This document shows positions 26,052 to 35,612 of a stretch of 64,000 nucleotides of DNA, piece after piece. The position numbers and the translations under genes are program-made. Source of the DNA: Breviolum minutum Mf 1.05b.01 (taxonomy: Eukaryota > Sar > Dinophyceae > Suessiales > Symbiodiniaceae); NCBI GenBank assembly GCA_000507305.1, contig DF240216.1, forward strand, positions 5,658-69,657, read 5' to 3'. Positions within the stretch are counted from its first letter, which is position 1; every line of letters begins with the position of its first letter. The notes below the pieces were generated by a model. It was not told where the DNA came from and searched no databases. It was given only the letters and a program-made list of their open reading frames with translations.

Positions 26052-29000
26052 GAGGAGGAGCAAGACTTTGATCTGCTCGTCAAGAAGACATTCTATGAGT
26101 ACGTGCCGAAGAGGCTTCGCAGAGCATCGAGCATCGTAGTTTGGCAAGCGAGAGATTCAGTGTCAGAGATTTCATGGCAAGATGCGCGCAAGGCAGCAAC
26201 GTGTGCATGAAAGACGAAGTCTCAGTGCACCTGCCAAGATCGACGAACCAAGATTCTTGAGGAAGTAACTGGGATCGCACCAGTCTGACAGTAACTCAGT
26301 ATTTCGACTTTTGTCATATTCAGCTTCAAAAGTGCCACAATTGTTACCAAAGACAAAAATTGACGAAGCAAGAAGGTTGAAAATGACTGGATCTTCAAGT
26401 TCAGAAAACTTCTTGGTGTATGCAGTCAGCTTTTCCTTTCAAAGTTACATCAAGGTAACTAATGTGTTTGAATGCAGTGGGTTTCAAAGTCTGGAGTCTG
26501 GACTTTCCTGTTTGCAGTTCTCGGTCATTGTATTTGATGTGCACTCAGACTAATCTGTTAATCTGTTAATCGTGCTTCCCTCTTTTGCAGGGTGAATCTC
26601 ACGTAGTCTCAATAATCCGCAACGGTGCTCGTTTTGGGTGTTGGGATGCGGTTGGGGATGCTAGCCTTCACGTGGAAAAAGATTGGAAAGGAACGTTCAG
26701 TCATGTCCGAAAGAGATCGAAAGAGCGTAGTAGAGTGGCCCAATCCAGAACGGATCGAAGGTTGGAGTGAATCGACTTACCAAGTTGCTTGCACACAAGT
26801 CCTTGACCGCGTATAGATGTGGCTGAAGGACATGTGCCAACCTCCTTGAAGAACAGATCCTTCGACACAATCAACCCGCAATTGTGGGACTATGTTCTTC
26901 GTGCACTCTGCAATCAAGCCACCAAAACGACAGCTTTCCATGGAGAGACGACTAAAGATCACACTTTTCACAGAGTAGTGAGCAGGCAAGTTGGTTGCCT
27001 CGTTTCCACGGGTAATGGAAGCAAGGAAAGAAACAGAGATACGAGTGAAACGATACCTACGAAAAAAACGAAGCTTGTATAACATGAAGGAAGCAACGGT
27101 CATCGAAGCATCAAAGGCGACGAAGGGTGTAAACGGAAACATGCGACGAAGAGATAGATACTTTGTGTAAAGAAATTGAAGCTAAGAAGGTAATGCTTGG
27201 GAAACCAGGGTCAGGCAGTGGTTTTGGCAAAATTTGAAGGAATGTACCGGACAAAAGAAGCCAAGAAAACAAAGACGACTGCAGCAACAAAGAGAGCTGT
27301 GTTTTTGGAGCAGCCTGCACCTGCAAGCCAGACACTGTAAGGTTCTCAGCAAGGTCCGGAAAAACCATTAAACCCGCGTTACTGCAGGTTGAACTTGGCA
27401 GAAAAGCTATTAAACTCCAAGGATTGCACATCCGCCCTTCCACTCAAACATTATTCCAACAATTCCAGAGTTTTCACCCATGACCTGCCCTATTTCTGGC
27501 AGCATATTAACTCTGAAACACATGTTTCAAACGCTTCCCACAATTTTTTCACATTGGACATGCAGTTGGCACTATTCGCTCGTGTTTTTTGGTGACTTAA
27601 AATATCCGGGTGCATAGAGCGATGTTTCGAATGTTTGACGTGTTTGGTTGAGACGTGTTTGGACTCCTTGTGTCTCCTCGTGTTGTTACCTCCAGAATAG
27701 AGTGATTTCATTACAGTTGTACCGACACTCAGAGAAAAGTCTGATGTGATATTCATATCAGTGCATGAGGTGTATATATTTTCATATATCAATATAGTTT
27801 TGTATTGGCTTACATTCATTCTTTTGATTGTGTATTTCATTTTTATTTATCACTATTATTATTATTTTTTTATTAGCAGTCATATATATTTTGTTTTATT
27901 GTTTATTATATTATGTGCTGTTTAGGTTTTTTCTGTATAATATCATTTATGCTATGTTTCATTTTATTTGTATTTTCCAATCCTATATGTTTTAAATTGT
28001 TTACATGTGTTCTTTTTGTTGTTTATATCATTTATATCATACCTGGATGGAAAGTTGTATATTATTCCATATATTTAATTATATTATATCATAGTTTAGT
28101 TTGTGTCATGTACTATTTGTGATAGGTTTTATTTGTGTTTTATTTTATTCATATCATATATGTTTTTTACATTATATATATATATTATGATTATATGTTG
28201 CTATTCACAACGCATTGAAGCACGGCACTGGAGATAGGCACAGGCCCCTTTCATTGCTAGGTGTTGCATGCTGATTTAGTTGTTCGTGTTTGTCCCTATT
28301 CACCCCCTACCTTTGCTGGACCGCCGGGAAAGGATGTAAATACAACAAGCCGTAGAGATAGAAGGTGTTTGACTCATGCCCAGAACCCAGCCATTTAAAT
28401 CCATTTCAAACCAACGTTGCAAGATGTCAGGTCCTTGCTGAAATGTGTGCAGGGCCATGTTAAGCCCACACGCAGGGCCACATTTCCCAGAGTTTGACCT
28501 ATTTTGATTAAAAACTGCCAACAGACTTCCATTAATAAATTAAGAGAGCGGAAAAAAAATACCCCTCTAGATTTATCATGCCGTCCTTGGGCGCGGCTAG
28601 ATCTATTTTTAAGTTCCAAAGGGCCATACATTTCCAGCTTAAACGCACCCTTGCTTCAAGCCGAAAAAAACCCTTCTGGCATACCATGCTTTCAGTGTTT
28701 TTTTGTGGCGAGGCATTCGGGGGAAAGCACTTCCACCCTCGACTCCCGTGATGCTCCTTCTCTGACGGCGATTTCTACGGGATCAAATCTTCATGAGCTT
28801 CTCGGAGAGTGCAAAAGATGTAACAAGAACGCGTCCAACAAAAAAACAGATGCATTTCTTGCAAGATGGAAAGTTGGAAATGAACATGTCAGATGGGATG
28901 GAAATCTAGAAAAATCTTGAGTGCATCCGTATCCGCATTGATGTTGCCAACAATCCTGAGGACGGGCACCTGCAAACCATGTGCTTGGTTTTGGAAACCC

Positions 29001-29453
29001 ACAGGCAGCTTGTCCAAAACAATGTTTGGCCAGAGTATTATGGTGGTTTAACTCCAGGACTTGCAAGGGACTCGTACAGAAGGTTCCTGTCAAAGATGGG
29101 AAATCTTTTCGACCGAATCCCCAAAGACAAGACCAAGGAGTTAATTTTGGTTTTACATGTCCTTAGATGTATTTGGTTTTACATCCAGAACTGAAGCTCA
29201 GGATGTATGAATGGAGCTGCATGCAGGTGCTCCGAAAGCGGGGGGAAGAGGGATGAGGAGACATGCGGTGTAGTGGGGCTGAAGCTCGCACTGCAGGAAT
29301 CGTAGAAAATGACCAAGGAAAAAATCAGATTACTTTTGGAATTTCCGAAATCTTTTATGGAAAAAAAAACTCGATGAAATCGACGACTTTCGCAAACGCA
29401 GGCATTGTCATCTTTGCCCTTTTGGAGAATTGACGCGACGCAAACGCAGCTCG
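26052..29453 (+). CDS. VKxTFLE / C3H1-like zinc-finger protein, paralogue 4
   Basis: Fourth tandem paralogue. The exon from 26052 encodes EEEQDFDLLVKKTFYEYVPK and runs on without an intron into RLRRASSIV, the Arg/Ser block, which is a separate exon in paralogues 2 and 3. The finger is split differently from paralogues 1 and 2: about 28920-29004 (TGTCKPCAWFWKPT, GC donor at 29005), a 25-nt micro-exon 29202-29226 (GCMNGAAC, GT donor), and 29402 to about 29453 (HCHLCPFGELTRRKRSS, probable GT donor). Joined in phase they restore an intact finger with all Cys and His. The distance from VKxTFLE to finger, 2.9 kb, is the longest of the four. The C-terminus may continue into the Pro/Ser-rich exon at 29.6 kb. 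Confidence 0.75.
27841..28195. other. Strongly AT-rich block
   Basis: About 350 bp is dominated by T and A (ttattta, atatat, tttatt), far more AT-rich than the flanks. It lies inside the long intron of zinc-finger paralogue 4. Frames across it are Ile/Tyr/Phe/Leu-rich and not credible proteins. No TIRs or target duplications were seen. Confidence 0.6.
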
Positions 29454-29659
29454 GTCTGCGAAGCCACGGAGCTCTGTCAACGACATGTCCAGACAATTTT
29501 TCGACATGCGGACTGTGAATGGTCATTTCTTTTAACAACGTTTGCCTTACATTTGACAAACGTCCATGCGAGTAAACAGTAAACGGTACAAAGTAAGAAG
29601 GTGCAAATAGAGTGTACATTGTAGGTTGAATTTGTTTTATGTTTTCCTTTTGGCACTTT

Positions 29660-30040
29660 GCACAGCTGAGGCTTCAACCGAAAGCTTGCACGTCAAGTCC
29701 GTGACCAAGCTGCTGAGTCCGTCTCAGACAGCTCTTCGAGCCCATTGTATCAGTCCGATTCATCCTTTGGGACAACGGCAACTTCCGGAACACCTGGCAC
29801 CCATCCCGGTCCCAGTCCACATTTGATACCTATGCCACGTATGCCAGGGCCGGTAGAGCCAACAGAAGCCACACATCCACGGCGCTTGGTGCCCCGTGCG
29901 CAGACTTGGCAGAACACTCCACCAGAGCCACGTGCGTCCTTTGTCCGGGCAAATACGTGGCAGGCTCCGCCAACATCTCATCCAACTCACCCCACTTTGC
30001 TACAAAGTGTTCCAGAAGGACTCAATTTTCTGGCAAAAAT
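29660..30040 (+). CDS. Candidate exon, disordered Pro/Ser/Thr-rich
   Basis: One + frame stays open for over 120 codons and reads KLARQVRDQAAESVSDSSSS, followed by Pro/Gly/Thr-rich sequence (PGTHPGPSPHLIPMPRMPGP), ending at a good donor (ATCAG/GTAAGC near 30041). The opposite frame is Trp-rich and looks like a shadow. It follows the last finger exon of paralogue 4 by about 200 bp and could be its C-terminal tail. It contains no recognisable domain. Confidence 0.4.
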
Positions 30041-31670
30041 CAGGTAAGCACCATGTAATTGATGAGGAAAGGTGTGCTGAACAGTCACACTTTTTGTTTT
30101 CGATACTTTCAGCTTCGTTACTTCTCCAAAGATCAGGACGAGTGCCTGGAGCCTCTATGGTCCTTCTTTTGCCTTTGGTCGTTTGTGCTGAGCCTGTGCA
30201 GGATGGGCATGGGATATGGATGGATATGGTGGGTCGTGAATTTTTTTAAATTGATCCAAGAACAAGAACAAATTGCCTATTGCATCCTATTGTTCATGAT
30301 TCAAAATTTGAAGTGTTGTCGATGTTCCATTTCTGTCAAGACTTGAATTCTTGTATTTTCATGTATTTTCTTTATTCACGGTCCTTTGTTCTTTCTAGTG
30401 TCGTGTGATGTTTTTTTGGCTCCAGTTGGACGTAACGACACGCCTCATCGCATGTACCGCGCAGGCTAAATTCCTAAATTCGACGAAAACGTAAATCGCC
30501 ACGTACCCACAGGTCGCCACAGAATTGAAAAGATGATGTTTTTCCTCTAAACAACAAGTATCAAATGCAAATGTTTAAAAAAATAACGCATTGACTTCCT
30601 CAAGGGACGATTTTTTTGTCTCACGGAGAAAAGAAAAACTGGGCGCGTGGTGCCAACTAAAAGGCACAACGAACTATTATTTCCGCATTATTACCGCGTA
30701 AGCTCTAACTCAAAGAATGGGAAGAGACCAAAACGGTCCAAAACGGTCCAAAAATGCCGTAGAAGCCGTAAACTGCAGCATATTTTGAACTTACCATGCG
30801 TTTTAGCTGCATAAAAGGGCCCCACCCAAAGCCGACCTTGTTTAGAGCCTTGGGATAGGCTCTTTTGCGCCTAGCTGTGCGAGCAGATTTTTTTGCTTCT
30901 ATGTTGATTTATGTTTGAAACATCAGTTCTTGTTCCGCAAAATAATGTTAGTTACTGTATATGATATTGTTTGTACATTGTCGCTTTCGATGTTTTCCAT
31001 ATGTTTTTCCCTTAAAGTGTCCAACCTTCAGGTTCAACCTGCAGTGCCGAATCCGACATTTCCCTCACCTGATTCCTCAGAGAATTCCTGAAGGAAGTGT
31101 TCAACGACCCTGAAGGGTGCATTTCGTGCATTTCGTCAATATTCGTCCACATCCAGTGGCGTTTTGGTGGTAGCCCTTGAGTTGCGCGCACATGTTTCGA
31201 AGCGCGTGGTTGAGGTGGGCTGGCACGAGGGTTCCAAGTGGTTCACCGATTAGAAAGAGCCGTTTTCAATTTGGGAGTCAGACATTTCTGTGTGGCCCAT
31301 CTGCACCTGCGTGCGCCTTGTGAGTATTGTACAGGACTGTGTGCCAACTAGTTGCTGATGCGAGCATTAACTTGCTGCTGTTTCTTGACTAGCATGTTTG
31401 CTTCACTGGGCTCTGAACTTCTGAACAGGGTTCATCTTGTCCACATTGCATTGCCAGGCGTTGCCATGCCCACTGGTCTTTGTGACCTTCCGCAACAGTC
31501 ATCCTAGCATTACAGGTAGTTCCCCGTGGTTCCGTGCAAACAATATTTTATCAATACTTTGCAGTCATATTCTTCTATAGCCAGATGACACGCATACGTA
31601 CATCTAATATTTACATGGAGATACAGTACTATCTTTAGAACATGTATTCACAGAAAGAGAAAAATAGAAA
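30041..31670. other. Noncoding stretch
   Basis: A weak exon candidate follows TTTCAG at about 30112 (LRYFSKDQDECLEPLWSFF). From about 30350 to 31670 I see no gene, no RNA gene and no structured repeat beyond a short tandem aaaacggtcc near 30730-30750. Confidence 0.4.
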
Positions 31671-32219
31671 GGTGGATACTATAGGATAGGATAGGATAAG
31701 ATAGATAGAAAAGGATAGATAGGATAGATAGGGATAGAATAGGTTGAATAGGATAGATAGGATAGAATAGATAGGATAGATAGGTTAGATGGGATAGGAT
31801 AGGATAGGATAAGATAGATAGAATAGGATAGATAGGATAGAATAGGTTAGATAGGATAGATANAGATAGATAGATACTATAGATAGGTGATATAGATAGA
31901 CAGTATAGATAGACAGTATAGATAGACAATATAGATAGATAATATAGATAGATTGATAGATAGATAGATAGATAGATTGATAGATTGATAGATTGATAGA
32001 TAGATAGATAGATAGTTAAGATAGATAGATAAGATAGATAGGTAATATAGATAGACAATATAGATAGATAGTATGGATAGATAATATAGGTTGATAGATA
32101 GATAGATAATATAGATAGGTAATATAGATAGATAATATAGATAGATAATATAGATAGACAATATAGATAGACAATATAGATAGATAATATAGATAGATAA
32201 TTTAGATAGATAGATAATA
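31671..32219. repeat. Long GATA/GATAG microsatellite
   Basis: About 550 bp of imperfect gata, gatag and aggata units with an internal N at 31863, moving from GGATA-rich to GATAATATA-rich versions. The minus-strand Tyr/Ile/Leu/Ser-rich frames of over 130 codons are repeat translations, not genes. The N probably marks an assembly break within the repeat. Confidence 0.95.
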
Positions 32220-35202
32220 GATGTGCAATTCTGTGGTTCTTCGGATCCCTTATGGTACAGTAAGAGCACGTCTATGCAGAGTTCTGTGAGATGGATATCT
32301 TTCAGAATCCTTGATGCTACGCTTCTATGTGTTTTGCGATTCGATCCAAGTGTCAAGGGGTATTTACTGGATGATAAAACTATTTACCAGACGGTTTGCG
32401 GATGGGTCTTGTCGCAGCCTTCAGGGTGTCGAATTCATTGCAGCATGGGGCCATGCTGTTCAGCGGTAGCACGGTAACGTCGTCTTATGAGGTCAGATTC
32501 CCAGGTTGGTTCGTGCAACCACCTGGTGAATTCTCTCAGCGACACGCCGTTTCGCATCACTGCCTTCCCCTCGAGCCAACCAAAGGAGCAAAAAGGAGCA
32601 ATGAGTGAAGTTGCAAGAAATACAGAATACACATGAATAGAATAGACAGAATACAGTAGATGTGCAACCGTGAGAAACCTGGAGCCAGTGTTCAGACAGA
32701 GGTGTTTAGGTATTGTTCATGGGGTCCAGGTCAACTGAATGCCTTTTCCCACATTGAATCCAAGCATTTTGTGCTGCGTCATCTGTGTTGTAGACAGGTC
32801 TTGAGGCAAGGTCAGATACATGAAGAGTGTCCAAAACATCTCTCGCAAAGTTGGATGCGCGCAGCAAAAACTCTGGTTTTGGATGGTTGAGCGGCGCGGC
32901 AGCTTGAGGTTGGTTCGTGCAACCACCTGGGTTGAAGCGTCCTGCTCGGAAGGGAAGGCGACGTTTTGGCCGCTTGGAGCGACGTTTTGGCCGCCAAGGG
33001 TTGGATGGGTTGGAAGTTCGGAAGAATCACGTAGGGACGTAGCAGCGTATCCACCCTTGGTTCGGCAATAATCGTGCAAACAGCACGGATTGACTCTTTT
33101 CTGCCTAGCTTGCATTGCATGCTGCGCAGGAATGGCGACTGGCACAAGTCTTAAGGTCCAGTGTTCAACTGTTTGACTTCAATCATGTCTAGCAAAGGCA
33201 CGCCCAGAGATCATCCTAGCCCAGACCAGTCGTCTTTCATTTCCAGCCCAGCGACGTGACAATCCTGAGCTGTGAACCTGTTTTCGTACAGGCTCCATGT
33301 ACCCAGCATTTCTCTTGGGTTCTGAGATGTTACAAGGCATATACAAAGTGTTGGTGAATGAGGGCATCACGGTCCAGCAAAACTCCTTCATACTTAGGTG
33401 GAAAATGGTATATGCTTTACACTGCTTTGCTTTCAAGAGAAAAGTATGGTATCCATCCACAGCTTATGCATGGCCATTGGGCCCATAGGTTTCTTTAGGA
33501 GATGGACAGAGTATGAAGCGATGAGATGATACAGCATCACCTTCCCAAGAATCCTTGGATTGTTGTAGTTTGCTTCTTCAAGCTATCGCACCCTCAACTC
33601 ATTTTCTGCATGCATCTTTGTGCACACATATTTACTATGTTCATACACAGATATGGGACAACATCGATAACGTAAAGGAAATCCTAGTTCGTCCAAGATG
33701 TTCCAACATTTCTGGCTTCTTTAAAGGAGGTTTTTTGTCGATGCTTGATGCAAAAGAGGATGCCCGGTCGAGGAGCTTGCGTCAGTGTACAGTGCGGCGC
33801 TTCAGCTCTGCTCTGCTGATTGAGCGCACCAAATGTCCGAATTCGAATCCTGTCTTCGTTGTGGTTTACGATTTGCCCGAAAAAAGGCCATGTTTTTTCC
33901 AAAGGGACCCCTGTCTTGACCACTGTTACCCTTTTTTCAAATGTGCTTCAACTTTGAGCCGTTTGCAAACATTCTGCAGATCATCATTCAGGAGCCTACG
34001 AATTCATGGTCCCATGGCATTCTTGCCCCTTCATGATCGATGTGTTGCACCTGAACCAAGAACACCATGCTTGAAAGTTACCTGCCACTTAGTGGACAAG
34101 GAAGCTCTACCTTGTCTCAATATAATCTTGCTATATTTTCCATGGATTTTTTCGGGATCTGCAAGAAAAATCAGTTTTTTTTACCTGAAAAAGACTCCAA
34201 CGAGAACGTGGATGCCCGTGCCTGTCCATGTCAAGCCGACGGTGGTTCAGTTGCAAAACGCCTAAGTTGAAAGCGTTTTGTTGCAAGAAGCACCGCGCAG
34301 TTTAGTTGGACAGCATTTTGCGCACAGTCGAACCGCGCCCTCGGTAGCAACGTGCAATGAGCTGCTAAAAATCCAGGTGGCGCTTCGACTAGCTTTCCAA
34401 ATGGTTTGATTTCTTCGTGTTTGATATTTGATTTCCAGATTCCGTATATTTCGTTTGTGTGGAAAATGTCATTTTAAGTCATTTGAGTCATCTTGATGTT
34501 TTTGGAAGCCACTGAAGTAGAGTACCATTTGGAGCTGCAACTTTGGCCCAGGCGGTTACCTGGTTTGTGATACCTCCAATCCATTTTCGTCGTTTGAAAT
34601 TAGGTGCCAGGTTTCCGGGGTGGCCATGTATTGACAAGAGCGGGGGCCGCGCCCTGGCCGTCCCTGCGATACATCAATCCGTGTTTTAACCTTTGAACGT
34701 CATGAATTTCACGTTGACGTTCTCCCTGTGAGCGAAGGTTCGCAGACGCAGATTTTTTTGGTACGACGTTTCGACGTGAGACCCGGTCGATTTCTGAGGG
34801 CCAGGTCAACCCAGTGTCGTGTGCAAGGAGTGGCTGTAGCGAGCCTTACGCCGTCGCACAGTGGCCGTGAAAAAGACAGGGCATGAGGACGCGGATGGAA
34901 ATGACAGCAGTTGACATGACCCCGACCCCACATACCCCACGCCTCAAGCCACACTTACCGACTCTTGCTCGTTGTTTCGATTGCCAAGGTCACGGGCGAG
35001 CGCACTTGGGAGCCTTGGTTCCAACATGAGAGCAGAACCACTCCTGGCAGGTGGAGCTGTGGGACGGGGCCATGTCTGTTACTATATGTATCTATATGTC
35101 ATGTCCTAATGTTTCCTGTGTCCAGGAGTCCATTTGTGTGAATTTGTATCCTTTTTTATTCCTTTCTCTACGTCCACCATCCACTTTGAAAGTTCCTGTC
35201 AG
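32220..35202. other. Region without firm gene calls
   Basis: One long frame (33555-34265, 236 codons) lacks any coding signature. A weak exon candidate at about 33290-33400 reads MYPAFLLGSEMLQGIYKVLV and continues EGITVQQNSF. A 20-bp direct repeat, ggttggttcgtgcaaccacc, occurs at 32503-32522 and 32908-32927. Nothing else is supportable. Confidence 0.35.
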
Positions 35203-35298
35203 GTTCTACTACATCAATGTTGTGACAGGGGATTCGGTCTGGGAACCGCCCACGAGGCGATGGAAAGAAATGGTGCAGGCAGGGAAATCGACGTTTTG
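35203..35298 (+). CDS. WW-domain exon (partial)
   Basis: After a CTGTCAG acceptor the exon encodes FYYINVVTGDSVWEPPTRR. This is the second half of a WW domain: the aromatic strand YY-I-N, the turn T-G-D, then the second signature Trp followed by the conserved Pro. The first Trp (GW) must lie in an upstream exon I could not place. WW domains bind proline-rich ligands, and a polyproline exon follows directly. The frame stops at 35300, so a donor lies before that, perhaps near 35240-35260. The domain call is strong; the whole-gene function is unknown. Confidence 0.65.
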
Positions 35299-35359
35299 AC
35301 TTCGCATGGAAACCCTTCGGCATTTTGAGTTTCAAGATCTCAAGGTCAGCAGGTGGCCT

Positions 35360-35490
35360 TCAGAACTCCCAGGGCCTCCACCACCGCCACCCCCGCCTCC
35401 ACCAGCCCTGAGCCCCAGTGTCGAAACAGAGACACAGAGAGACACCTGGCAGTCATGTCACCATGTTTTTGAAGAACATCCACAAGTTTG
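35360..35490 (+). CDS. Polyproline exon candidate
   Basis: After a TCAGCAG acceptor the + frame reads WPSELPGPPPPPPPPPPALS, a run of about ten prolines, then SPSVETETQRDTW. Polyproline tracts are ligands of WW, SH3 and profilin domains, and the WW exon about 100 bp upstream suggests the same gene. An alternative frame (Ala/Ser/Thr-rich) is also open, so the frame is not certain. Confidence 0.4.
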
Positions 35491-35612
35491 ATGGAAGAAA
35501 TCCTGCACCGCCTTATTGCAGCTATGCAACCGATGAAAATGGGAAGATTATCCATATCAAGTGGTACAGGCTTCCTTCCATCAACAGCATCACTTCAAAT
35601 CATTTGCTTTAA
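35480..35612 (+). CDS. Candidate exon downstream of WW gene
   Basis: Two + frames look plausible. One reads KFDGRNPAPPYCSYATDENG then KIIHIKWYR; the other reads SLMEEILHRLIAAMQPMKMG. I cannot decide between them, but codon quality suggests an exon of the WW-domain gene. No domain is recognised. Confidence 0.3.

Noticed and set aside
31648..32356. Long Tyr/Ile/Leu/Ser-rich frames on the minus strand
   Set aside because: They are translations of the GATA microsatellite.
33555..34265. Longest open frame of the window, 236 codons, + strand
   Set aside because: The composition is rich in Cys, Phe, Leu and Ser with no motif, no splice context and no signal peptide. It looks like a chance open frame, so I did not call it a gene.
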